Origin: Bacillota bacterium
GTDB taxonomy: Bacteria; Bacillota; Clostridia; Lachnospirales; Lachnospiraceae
Reading direction: 5' to 3'
Assembly (NCBI GenBank): GCA_023437365.1
Contig: JAEZGK010000077.1
Span: 1-64,000, forward strand
DNA: 64,000 bases
Below are positions 48,501 to 56,820 of the stretch, one piece after another. The translations under genes were made by a program, and so were the position numbers. The stretch's first letter is position 1. Every line of letters starts with the position of its first letter. Below the pieces are notes generated by a model. The model saw nothing but the letters and a program-made list of their open reading frames with translations, made no database searches and was not told the origin of the DNA.

Positions 48501-48989
48501 ATGGCAAGAAGAGATAAGGTGAATTATTATCTGGATTTGGCAGAGACCGTATCCCAGAGAGGAACCTGCTTCAGGAAGAGATATGGGGCTGTTCTTGTTA
48601 AGAACGACGAGGTGATTTCTACCGGATATGTGGGAGCTCCCAGGGGCAGAAGAAATTGCACGGATATGGGAGTTTGTATCCGTGAAAAGTTAAATATTCC
48701 GAGAGGCGAGCGCTATGAGCTATGCCGCAGTGTCCATGCGGAAGCAAATGCGATTATTAGTGCTTCCAGAGATCAGATGCTAGGCAGTTCTTTATATCTT
48801 GTCGGTACAGAGATCAGCACCGGGGAATATGTGAAGAATACCTCCTGTTGTTCCATGTGTAAGCGAATGGTGATTAATGCTGGAATTGATAAGGTTTACG
48901 TTCGTGACACAAAGGACGAATATCGTGTGATTTCTGTAGAAGCTTGGGTTAACAATGATGAATCCCTGGAAGGAACCTTTGGTTATTAA
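48501..48989 (+). CDS. Deoxycytidylate (dCMP) deaminase
   Basis: 162 residues. Zinc site: His-Ala-Glu in 'SVHAEANAIISASRD' and the two Cys of 'SCCSMCKRMVINAGIDKVY'. The N-terminal 'CFRKRYGAVLVKNDEVISTGY' fits the ComE-type dCMP deaminases. It makes dUMP for thymidylate synthesis. AGGAGGAAAAGG lies before the ATG, and a terminator follows directly. Confidence 0.9.
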   Translation: MARRDKVNYYLDLAETVSQRGTCFRKRYGAVLVKNDEVISTGYVGAPRGRRNCTDMGVCIREKLNIPRGERYELCRSVHAEANAIISASRDQMLGSSLYLVGTEISTGEYVKNTSCCSMCKRMVINAGIDKVYVRDTKDEYRVISVEAWVNNDESLEGTFGY

Positions 48990-49003
48990 TTTCAGTGTAA
49001 AAA

Positions 49004-49031
49004 AAGGACGTATCCGGCTGGATACGTCCTT
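49004..49031. terminator. Terminator after the dCMP deaminase gene
   Basis: AAGGACGTATCC pairs with GGATACGTCCTT around a 4 nt loop. Confidence 0.8.
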
Positions 49032-49095
49032 ATTGTGACGTCAGGTATCTGTCTTAGCTGTCTCGTGAGTAATCATATAGCTTTCTGTCATACAG

Positions 49096-50061
49096 TTATT
49101 TAGCCTGATTCTCGGAACTTGTTCCTGTTGTAGTTGGTGTAGTGTTTTGAGGAGTAGAGTTTTGAGGAGTAGAGTTAATTGACTGTGTCTTGGGTGCCGC
49201 AGCTTCGGCTTCTGCCTTCATCTGAGCACGGATTTCGGATAATTTGAACTTGCCATCCAGAAATTTATCCAAATCGTTGATCAGTGTCGAGGTTCCGTCT
49301 GCTGTCACTGCTGAGGCAGCACTTCCGCCGTTAAAGAAGTCATCCAGTGCCTTCATTAAATCATAACTGGGGATGCGGCTTAACTCAGCATGGTTATTAA
49401 AATATTCTTCTAATAACAGTGCATCTGAAGCGCCGGTTACAAATACGGCACACATTGTTAATCTGCGGGAACCGTCCGGATTCGGATTGATTTCTGCAAA
49501 AACATAAGTCATACCGATTTTCTTGGCGGTGATACGTCCACCGGAGCTGATGGTTGCGATATCCGGGGTGTTGCTGAAGAAGCTTACGTCCTCGGGGGAA
49601 TTATCAGGTTTTTTAATAACCTTTAAGATAACCTCGCTGTTCAGTCCAAGAAAAACTCTTTCTTTTGTCCACTTTACACTGATGGCAGGAGGTCCGACAG
49701 TAACATCACAGGTCAGACTGGTCTTAACACCGCCATCCTTAATTGTAACTGTAACAACAGCTGCGCCTACATTATTAGCAGTAATCGTACCGTCGTTACT
49801 AACAGAAGCAACTTCCGCATCATTGGACTTGTAGCTCAATTTAGCCTTTTCGCCTAAATTGAAGACTTTCAAAGTATATGATTTGCCCTTGACTAATGTA
49901 ACGCTTTTTACAATGGTATAGCTTTCTGTTTTCTCCTTATCCGTACCTAAGTTAGCTGCTTTTGCGGTTGCAACATCATATGAAGTAAATGGTAAAAGTA
50001 CAGTAAAGAAAAGAAGTAAGCCAAATGTAATAAAGCATTTACATACTGATTTCTTGTTCAT
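49096..50061 (-). CDS. Secreted protein with two Big_2-type Ig-like domains
   Basis: 321 residues. A signal peptide (about 1-34) is followed by an Ig-like domain (about 48-125, 'KSVTLVKGKSYTLKVFNLGEKAKLSYKS', 'ASVSNDGTITANNVGAAVVTV') and a second one (about 126-215, 'ATISSGGRITAKKIGMTYVFAEI'). A helical segment follows (about 216-285), then a Ser/Thr/Asn/Gln-Pro tail with NSTPQ repeats. No anchor motif. ATG 50061 has GGAGGAATAGCC upstream. Likely a cell-envelope protein. The 412 bp between it and the divergent response regulator holds only the promoter at 50342. Confidence 0.75.
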   Translation of the reverse strand: MNKKSVCKCFITFGLLLFFTVLLPFTSYDVATAKAANLGTDKEKTESYTIVKSVTLVKGKSYTLKVFNLGEKAKLSYKSNDAEVASVSNDGTITANNVGAAVVTVTIKDGGVKTSLTCDVTVGPPAISVKWTKERVFLGLNSEVILKVIKKPDNSPEDVSFFSNTPDIATISSGGRITAKKIGMTYVFAEINPNPDGSRRLTMCAVFVTGASDALLLEEYFNNHAELSRIPSYDLMKALDDFFNGGSAASAVTADGTSTLINDLDKFLDGKFKLSEIRAQMKAEAEAAAPKTQSINSTPQNSTPQNTTPTTTGTSSENQAK

Positions 50062-50341
50062 GGCTATTCCTCCGATTTCTGGAAATCCCTTTGTCACATC
50101 CTATCCTATCTAACCACATAATAGCATTTGTTTTTGTCAGAAAAGTGTCATATTGCTAAAAATTATATAATAAATACTTAATATAATCCAATTATTTTCC
50201 CTGATTAAAACAGCCGGTTTTGCTGGTAATCCCCAATCTATCGGCGTTTATGATCCTTGATCTCCGGATGAGTTTCCGATTTTGTGGCGGGGTTATTCGA
50301 CATTCACGACGTGAATCATATTTATTGATAAGTTTTTCTAC

Positions 50342-50370
50342 TTGTTTCGAAATTCTTTATACTATATAAT
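50342..50370 (+). promoter_or_regulatory. Predicted promoter of the OmpR/HK two-component operon
   Basis: TTGTTT (50342-50347), 17 bp, TATAAT (50365-50370), about 100 nt upstream of the response regulator. Confidence 0.55.
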
Positions 50371-50473
50371 AGTACCGAAGTGGATCATCCATGGAATTAT
50401 CATTCCATTGCTTATTCCATGTCAATTAACATTCGAGAAAACGGGAAAAGAACGATGAAGGGAGAAATTGATC

Positions 50474-51169
50474 ATGCAGCATATATTAATCGCTGACGAT
50501 AATCATGACATAACAGACATTTTGTCCACTTACTCCAGAATGGAGGGCTTTGAACCTGTTGTTGCAAGCGACGGAGAAGAAGCAATCCGTTTATTTACTC
50601 AGTACAACCCGGATGTAGTCCTGCTGGATGTTATGATGCCGAAAGAGGATGGATATGAGGTTTGCAGGAAAATCAGAAGTAAATCCAATGTGCCGGTTAT
50701 ACTGATTACTGCCAGAGGTGAGGACTTTGACAAGATCATGGGTCTTGATATCGGTGCAGATGATTACATCGTAAAACCGTTCAGCCCGCGGGAGGTTATG
50801 GCAAGAGTCAGAGCGGTGATGAGACGTATGGCAAAGACGACGAAGGAAGCCTCGTCAGAAAATACGCTAACAGTCGGCAACCTGGAAATAAATCTTGATG
50901 AATATACATTACATATTTCAGGTAATAAGATTGCATTAACTAAAAAGGAAATTGAAACCATGTGGACCTTGGCTTCTAATCCAAACAAGGTGTTCACAAG
51001 AGATAACTTACTTGACAGCTTATGGGGTTTTGATTATTTCGGAGACAGCAGAACCGTAGATTCCCATATTAAACGTCTGCGATCCAAGCTGGATGTGGTT
51101 GAACATCCCTCCTGGACGATTAAGACTATTTGGGGTGTCGGCTATAAATTTGAGATTGAGGAGAAGTAA
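50474..51169 (+). CDS. OmpR/PhoB-family response regulator
   Basis: 231 residues. The receiver has Asp pocket 'LIADDNHD', phospho-acceptor Asp in 'VVLLDVMMPKEDG', Thr in 'VILITARGED' and Lys in 'IVKPFSPREV'. The C-terminal winged helix has 'LTKKEIETMWTLASNPNKVFTRDNLLDSLWG' and 'RTVDSHIKRLRSKLD'. ATG 50474 follows AAGGGAG; a TTG two codons earlier is less likely. It is 8 nt from its kinase gene. The signal and regulon are unknown. Confidence 0.9.
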   Translation: MQHILIADDNHDITDILSTYSRMEGFEPVVASDGEEAIRLFTQYNPDVVLLDVMMPKEDGYEVCRKIRSKSNVPVILITARGEDFDKIMGLDIGADDYIVKPFSPREVMARVRAVMRRMAKTTKEASSENTLTVGNLEINLDEYTLHISGNKIALTKKEIETMWTLASNPNKVFTRDNLLDSLWGFDYFGDSRTVDSHIKRLRSKLDVVEHPSWTIKTIWGVGYKFEIEEK

Positions 51170-51177
51170 AGAGCCTT

Positions 51178-52668
51178 ATGTCGAAGGAAAATAAAGTTCG
51201 TGTATACAATAGGCTGTTTGTTAAGCTGTATCTGAACTATGCTGTGATGATGCTTGTTACGGCCGTTTTAATCTGCCTTATTTTTATGAAATTGTATGGC
51301 AAATATACTACCGAAAATAATATAGCGGATCTTCAGAGACAGGCGGAGAGCATTAGTAATTTATCGACAAGATTCATTCAGGGCGGTAATCAGAATGAAT
51401 ATCTGGATCAAATCAATACCATTATGGATATCAATGATTGGGATATTTGGACTGTGGCAAATCCGAATGCCAAGAATAAGCTGCCCACCGGTATGGAGAC
51501 AGGAGAAAGCTATGAGGAGTTCATAGCAATTCCGGAATATAGACAATATGTAGATAACCTCAATACCGCTTTGAACGGAATTGCTAACCATCAAAATCCG
51601 AGCTACGATGAAGCTTATGGAGTGGAGACCATTACCACGGCTGCTCCGATTAAAGATGCTAACCTTGAAGTAGTAGGTGCGGTACTGATTATAAGTATGG
51701 TAGATGATCAGGCTAGTGTCATTCAAAAGAGCCTTTCGTTGATTGTACTCAGCAGTGTAGTAGCTTTGGGTATCTCCTTCATCATTATTATTATCTTTGC
51801 AACGGAGTTATCCATGCCCATCTCCAGGATGCGAGTCACAGCACTGGAGCTGGCGGCCGGTAATTATCATATTAAGACAGGAATCAAGCGAGAGGACGAG
51901 CTGGGTGATCTGGCAAAAACTGTGGATATTCTCTCGGAAAAGCTGCTGGAGAATGATATTGAACGTAAGAAGCTGGATCAGATGAGGTTGGACTTTTTCG
52001 CCAATGTATCTCATGAGCTTCGTACTCCAATTACCGTAATCCGGGCATATACGGAGACCTTATCGGATGGTGTGGTGACACAGGAGGATATGGTACAGCA
52101 ATACTACAACCGTATGTTATCCGAATGCAAATCCATGGAGCGTCTGGTCGGCGACCTGTTATTGCTGTCAAAAATGCAAAATCCCGATTTTGCTATTGAA
52201 AAGGAGCCGGTCAATTTACTGCAGGTATTCGAGGATATCATCAGAAGCGCGGGAGCAATCGCGCAGAAGAAGAGTATAAAGTTTGACGTTAAAAATGAGG
52301 AACCTATCGTAATGATCCTGGGTGATTATGACCGCCTCAGGCAGATGTTTATGGTAATTCTTGATAATGCCATTAAGTTTTCCGATGATAACAAAACGGT
52401 GCACATAAATATTTCAAAATCGGACAAAATAAGAGTATCCATTCAGGATGAAGGTGTCGGTATCGATCCGACAGATATCACAAATATATTTGAGAAATTT
52501 TATAAGTCAAACCTCCGTCAAAATGCAAGCGGAACAGGGCTTGGGCTTGCCATAGCCAAACAGATAGCACTCAAGCATGAAGGACAGATTGATGTCAATT
52601 CAACACCGAATGTCGGGTCAGAATTTATCTTTACATTTCCGCCCTACGAGGTGATTGAGAATGCATAA
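51178..52668 (+). CDS. Membrane sensor histidine kinase
   Basis: 496 residues. Two membrane helices (about 14-38 and 184-208) flank an extracellular sensor of about 145 residues. HAMP (about 209-262), HisKA with His in 'FFANVSHELRTPITVIRAY' and HATPase_c ('ILDNAIKFS', 'DEGVGIDPTDITNIF', 'SGTGLGLAIAKQIALKHEG') follow. It phosphorylates the OmpR-type regulator encoded just upstream. The layout resembles the VanS/PhoR class. No target such as a transporter is next to it, so the signal is unknown. Confidence 0.9.
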   Translation: MSKENKVRVYNRLFVKLYLNYAVMMLVTAVLICLIFMKLYGKYTTENNIADLQRQAESISNLSTRFIQGGNQNEYLDQINTIMDINDWDIWTVANPNAKNKLPTGMETGESYEEFIAIPEYRQYVDNLNTALNGIANHQNPSYDEAYGVETITTAAPIKDANLEVVGAVLIISMVDDQASVIQKSLSLIVLSSVVALGISFIIIIIFATELSMPISRMRVTALELAAGNYHIKTGIKREDELGDLAKTVDILSEKLLENDIERKKLDQMRLDFFANVSHELRTPITVIRAYTETLSDGVVTQEDMVQQYYNRMLSECKSMERLVGDLLLLSKMQNPDFAIEKEPVNLLQVFEDIIRSAGAIAQKKSIKFDVKNEEPIVMILGDYDRLRQMFMVILDNAIKFSDDNKTVHINISKSDKIRVSIQDEGVGIDPTDITNIFEKFYKSNLRQNASGTGLGLAIAKQIALKHEGQIDVNSTPNVGSEFIFTFPPYEVIENA

Positions 52669-52742
52669 GTCCTAGCGTACAGGCATTTTACTTATACCGG
52701 ACAAACCGGTAAAAGTTGGCGGGCAAAAAAAAGATAAAAACC

Positions 52743-52771
52743 TTGAAAAATAGTGCTTCATAGAGTATAAT
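52743..52771 (+). promoter_or_regulatory. Promoter of 6S RNA
   Basis: TTGAAA (52743-52748), 17 bp, TATAAT (52766-52771). Confidence 0.75.
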
Positions 52772-52777
52772 TAAAGC

Positions 52778-52960
52778 ATAGAAATTCCTGAGATGTTCGA
52801 CACTCTTGTTATTTTGAACCTACATGAATAAAAAGGGATTCCTATTATTCGTAAGTGGATGTCAGGCCGCCGTTTGCAGCGGAAGGCAGAAGCTTATGTG
52901 CGGTTACCCACCTAGCTTTGCTAGGAGTCAAAATACAAGAAACGGCATTTCGGGTATAAC
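52778..52960 (+). ncRNA. ssrS: 6S RNA
   Basis: The 5' end TTCCTGAGATGTTCG closely matches the start of E. coli 6S RNA and pairs with the 3' end GGCATTTCGGGTA to form the terminal stem, as in 6S. About 183 nt, with a strong promoter upstream and a terminator after. 6S RNA mimics an open promoter and sequesters sigma-70/sigma-A RNA polymerase. Frames within it are not genes. The ends are approximate. Confidence 0.75.
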
Positions 52961-52971
52961 ACTAATGATGA

Positions 52972-52995
52972 AAGCGGCCTTGAGCCGCTTTTTTA
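52972..52995 (+). terminator. Terminator downstream of 6S RNA
   Basis: AAGCGGC pairs with GCCGCTT, followed by a T-run. Confidence 0.8.
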
Positions 52996-53082
52996 ATTTC
53001 CAAAATTCTATTCGGGACTTATGTATATAAAGCTTGTCTTTTTCAGTCAAAATATCATATAATGGAAGCGTAGTGAGCAAAC

Positions 53083-53150
53083 GTAAGCAAGCTTACATCT
53101 ATGCAAGCTTGCTTGCAAGAATATATTCTTTGAGGAGGAAAATCCTCCTT
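53083..53150. repeat. Two small palindromes and an SD/anti-SD mini-hairpin upstream of nadE
   Basis: GTAAGCAAGCTTAC (53083-53096), TGCAAGCTTGCTTGCA (53102-53117) and AGGAGGA-AAA-TCCTCCT (53133-53149). The second contains the 14-mer found in the loop end of the 26574-26689 palindrome; the third is the same type as the metI-metQ hairpins. Confidence 0.75.
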
Positions 53151-53190
53151 CTAGTTCGACAACTTTTTGATTAAATGAAGGGGGATTAGA

Positions 53191-55134
53191 ATGAAACACG
53201 GGTTTATAAAGGTTGCGGCAGCGACTCCGGTCATCAGGGTTGCGGACTGCAATCACAATGCAGAACAAATAATAAAACTGATAGACCTTGCACAGCAGAA
53301 GGGAATTAAGCTGATCGTGTTTCCGGAGCTTAGCGTCACCGGATATACCTGCGGTGACCTGTTTCTGCAGGATACCCTGTTACGCGGTGCAGAGGAAAAT
53401 GTAAAAAGAATTGCTGATTATACCAAAGGACTCGATCTGGTGGTAGTGGTCGGATTTCCATATAGTGTGAAGGGTAAGCTTTATAACACAGCTGCTATCA
53501 TTCAGGATGGTAAGGTGTTAGGACTGGTACCGAAGATGAGTATTCCGAATTATACGGAATTTTATGAAGCAAGACATTTTACCTCAGGTATTGCAGATGC
53601 CTTTCCGATTGATTTTATGGGAGAAGAGATTTACTTTGGGTCAAGGCTTTTATTCCAGTGTAAGAATATACCTGACTTTATTCTGGGAGTGGAAATCTGC
53701 GAGGACTTATGGATTCCGCAGTCTCCCAGCATTGAACATTGTATTGCGGGTGCATCTATCATAGCCAATCTGTCTGCCAGCGATGAGTTGACAGGGAAGG
53801 ATGCTTATCGCAGAGATCTGGTTAAGAGCCAGTCTGCTAAGCTGGTATGTGGTTATATCTATGCTGATGCTGGGGAAGGAGAATCCACCACCGACCTGGT
53901 ATTTACAGGACATAATCTGATTGCAGAGAACGGTATCCTGCTGACGGAGTCAGAACCATTTGAGAATGGCATCATTTCGACGGAGGTAGATCTGGGTAAA
54001 CTGAAGAGTGAGCGTAGAAGAATGCATACTTATCTGGGGCAGAAATCTGTACCTTACCGGATGATTTCCTATTCCCTGGGCAGTCTGAGAGCAGAATTGG
54101 GGCAAGGAGAGCGGCTTCCGGAAATTCCGTTAAGCAGAGCAATTGACCCTGCACCGTTCGTACCGTCCAATCAATCGGAACGGGAGAAACGTTGTAAGGA
54201 TATTATCAGCATTCAGGCAATGGGTTTAAAGACAAGACTGGCTCATATAGGCAGCAGCTGCGCGGTCGTGGGTATCTCCGGAGGACTGGACTCAACCCTT
54301 GCGCTTCTAGTAACCAACCGTGCATTTGAGATGCTACAGCTTGATAAAAAGGGAATTATCGCGGTGACGATGCCCTGTTTCGGAACGACGGACAGGACCT
54401 ATCAGAACGCGGTTGAGCTGTCGAAATGCCTCGGAGTCACTTTACTTGAAATTCCAATCGGGGAAGCGGTAGAACTGCATTTTAGAGATATCGGACATGA
54501 TAAGCTGCAGCACGATTTGACCTTTGAGAATAGTCAGGCCAGGGAAAGAACTCAGGTGCTGATGGATATAGCGGGAAAATATAATGGGTTTGTAGTGGGT
54601 ACCGGAGATATGTCGGAACTGGCGCTCGGTTGGGCTACCTATAACGGAGACCATATGTCGATGTACGGAGTCAATTCCTCCGTACCAAAGACTCTGGTCA
54701 GATATCTGGTGGATTATTTTGCAGACACCGCCAAAGACGGAAAGCTTCGTGAGGTACTGAAGGATATCCTGGATACACCGGTAAGCCCTGAGCTGTTACC
54801 GCCGAAGAATGGAGAGATCTCTCAGAAGACAGAGGATATCGTAGGACCTTATGAGCTCCATGATTTCTTCCTGTATTATATTCTAAGGTTCGGATTTGAG
54901 CCGGGGAAGATCTACCGTCTGGCGAAGATTGCATTTTCGGGTGTCTATGAAGAGCAAACAATATTAAAATGGCTGAAGGTCTTCTACAGAAGGTTCTTTA
55001 CCCAACAGTTCAAGCGCTCCTGCCTACCGGATGGACCGAAGGTCGGAAGCGTATCGGTATCACCCAGAGGTGACCTAAGGATGCCAAGTGATGCATGCGC
55101 GGCGCTTTGGATGAAGGAGCTTGACCAACTATAG
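53191..55134 (+). CDS. nadE: Glutamine-dependent NAD+ synthetase
   Basis: 647 residues, two-domain type. The nitrilase-like glutaminase has Glu ('VFPELSVTGYTCGDLF'), Lys ('VPKMSIPNY') and Cys ('GVEICEDLWIPQSP'). The synthetase domain has the PP-loop 'VGISGGLDSTLALLV' and 'GTGDMSELALGWATYNGDHM'. It amidates nicotinate adenine dinucleotide to NAD+. AAGGGGG lies 8 nt before the ATG. It is followed by degV after 34 nt. Confidence 0.96.
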   Translation: MKHGFIKVAAATPVIRVADCNHNAEQIIKLIDLAQQKGIKLIVFPELSVTGYTCGDLFLQDTLLRGAEENVKRIADYTKGLDLVVVVGFPYSVKGKLYNTAAIIQDGKVLGLVPKMSIPNYTEFYEARHFTSGIADAFPIDFMGEEIYFGSRLLFQCKNIPDFILGVEICEDLWIPQSPSIEHCIAGASIIANLSASDELTGKDAYRRDLVKSQSAKLVCGYIYADAGEGESTTDLVFTGHNLIAENGILLTESEPFENGIISTEVDLGKLKSERRRMHTYLGQKSVPYRMISYSLGSLRAELGQGERLPEIPLSRAIDPAPFVPSNQSEREKRCKDIISIQAMGLKTRLAHIGSSCAVVGISGGLDSTLALLVTNRAFEMLQLDKKGIIAVTMPCFGTTDRTYQNAVELSKCLGVTLLEIPIGEAVELHFRDIGHDKLQHDLTFENSQARERTQVLMDIAGKYNGFVVGTGDMSELALGWATYNGDHMSMYGVNSSVPKTLVRYLVDYFADTAKDGKLREVLKDILDTPVSPELLPPKNGEISQKTEDIVGPYELHDFFLYYILRFGFEPGKIYRLAKIAFSGVYEEQTILKWLKVFYRRFFTQQFKRSCLPDGPKVGSVSVSPRGDLRMPSDACAALWMKELDQL

Positions 55135-55168
55135 CATCAATGTAAGCGTAAGATGAGGAGGATAATGT

Positions 55169-56053
55169 ATGGCACTGAAAATAATTACTGATTCTGCATC
55201 TGACACACCAAGATGGGTTATTGACCAATTCAAACTTCATGTGATTCCGACACCTGTCGTAATTGATGAGAAGGATTATTTTGACGGGGAGACCATCCAT
55301 CCGGAAGAATTTTATGATATTTTACGTAGCGGGAAAGATATTAAGACTTATCATATCAATGCCCAGATGTTTATGGACCATTTCGAGCCGTATGCAAAGA
55401 GCGGGGATGAGGTTATCTATATCTGTTTCTCAACCGGGATTGCAGGGACCTTTAATGCCGCTAATTTGGCAAAAACGGAGCTCCTGGAAAACTATCCGGA
55501 CTTTGATCTGACCATCATAGATTCAAAATGCGCCTCCCTTGGATTTGGGATCGCGGCTTATTATGCTCTATTAATGCAGAAGAACGGAGCCTCAAAGCAG
55601 GAAATCATCGACGGAATTATATGGCATTGTGAGCATGCGGAGCAGGTATTCACAGTCAGCACTCTGGAATATCTCTTTAAGGGAGGAAGGCTCAGCAGGA
55701 CCTCAGCCCTGGCCGGAGGACTCTTGGATATCAAACCGATTATACATGTCAACGATATTGGAGCGCTGGAATCCATCGAGAAAATCAGAGGCAGGCACAA
55801 ATCCCTGAAGCGCCTGATAGAAATCGTCGGAGAAAGAGGCGACGGTCTGGAAAATCAGACGGTGGGTGTCGTACATGGAGATGAAGCGTCTACGATGGAA
55901 GAGATTAAGGAACAACTCAGAGTTACATACGGCTGCAGGAAATTCCTTGATAATTATGTGGGATGTGCTATCGGTGCACATACCGGTCCGGGAATAATCG
56001 GTATTATATTCTTGAATGAAAAATCTCCTTATGAAAAATATCTGGTAGATTGA
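55169..56053 (+). CDS. DegV-family fatty-acid-binding protein
   Basis: 294 residues. The DegV opening 'IITDSASDTP', 'TYHINAQMFMDHF', the Ser/Thr fatty-acid contacts in 'ICFSTGIAGTFNAANLA', and 'LEYLFKGGRLSRTSALAGGLLDIKPI' and 'GAHTGPGIIGIIFL' are all present. DegV (FakB) proteins bind a fatty acid for phosphorylation by FakA. No fakA is present in the window. RBS GAGGAGG. Confidence 0.9.
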   Translation: MALKIITDSASDTPRWVIDQFKLHVIPTPVVIDEKDYFDGETIHPEEFYDILRSGKDIKTYHINAQMFMDHFEPYAKSGDEVIYICFSTGIAGTFNAANLAKTELLENYPDFDLTIIDSKCASLGFGIAAYYALLMQKNGASKQEIIDGIIWHCEHAEQVFTVSTLEYLFKGGRLSRTSALAGGLLDIKPIIHVNDIGALESIEKIRGRHKSLKRLIEIVGERGDGLENQTVGVVHGDEASTMEEIKEQLRVTYGCRKFLDNYVGCAIGAHTGPGIIGIIFLNEKSPYEKYLVD

Positions 56054-56062
56054 TACAAAAGA

Positions 56063-56096
56063 CCGGATGCCGTGTTATCATAGTTACAGCATCCGG
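56063..56096. terminator. Hairpin between convergent degV and the minus-strand membrane protein
   Basis: CCGGATGC pairs with GCATCCGG; T-rich flanks are weak. Confidence 0.55.
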
Positions 56097-56111
56097 ACAT
56101 CAATTGATGAC

Positions 56112-56549
56112 TTATTCAGTTACCTTTGCCTTATCCAGAGCCGACCTAATGGCATCAATCAGAAGCTGTTCGGTATATTTACTGTCCTCTTCGATTGCTA
56201 TCTGATCGATGGGGACATCATCATATAACTGCTTTGTAATCGATTCCAGAGAAGGCTTTACCAGCGGAAATAATGTGGTGACGGATTCATCAATATTCTT
56301 GATGGTGACGGAATTGATGTGGTTTTTATCCACCACAACCTCCAGGTTGAGGGTGGTATCATTCAATGTAATGGAGGAGGAATATTTCCCTGCCGTATAC
56401 AAATCGGCTTTGGCTGATGCCGCTTCATCATTATCATCGCGTTTGAACATAAATATGAGAAGCAGGATCAGAAGAATGCCCAATGCGGCAAAAATCACCG
56501 TATATATAATTTCTTTTAATTGGATAACGACTATTTTTGTCTTTGCCAT
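56112..56549 (-). CDS. Membrane-anchored protein of unknown function
   Basis: 145 residues. One N-terminal membrane helix (about 11-34, 'IIYTVIFAALGILLILLLIFMF') is followed by an acidic linker and an extracytoplasmic domain whose beta pattern ('YTAGKYSSSITLNDTTLNLEVVVDKNHINSVTIKNI') loosely recalls FMN-binding or similar small extracellular domains. The FMN-acceptor Thr motif is not clear. The RBS GGAGG lies before the ATG. It may be a lineage-specific protein of Clostridia. Confidence 0.65.
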   Translation of the reverse strand: MAKTKIVVIQLKEIIYTVIFAALGILLILLLIFMFKRDDNDEAASAKADLYTAGKYSSSITLNDTTLNLEVVVDKNHINSVTIKNIDESVTTLFPLVKPSLESITKQLYDDVPIDQIAIEEDSKYTEQLLIDAIRSALDKAKVTE

Positions 56550-56820
56550 CTCTAACCTCCGAGCATGATTTGCTTCATGTCTTAATCTTAGTATATATTA
56601 TTAGACCTGTTTATGTTTTATGCAGGTCAAACTTACATTTTGTTCAACTTTTGAGTGAGGACTCCCTTGGGGAGAGTTCATTGAATATGCATAGAGTAAC
56701 GAATTTACTGTAAAAACAACATCGGATGAAAATAGATTTATGGAGGAAGCATGAAGAAGAAGCTCCTACCTGCTATAATTATTTGAGATGCGCAAAAGTA
56801 GCGCAGAAATGGGGTTAATT

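Noticed and set aside
52824..53030. 68-codon frame on the + strand
   Set aside because: Lies inside the 6S RNA and its terminator, with no credible RBS.
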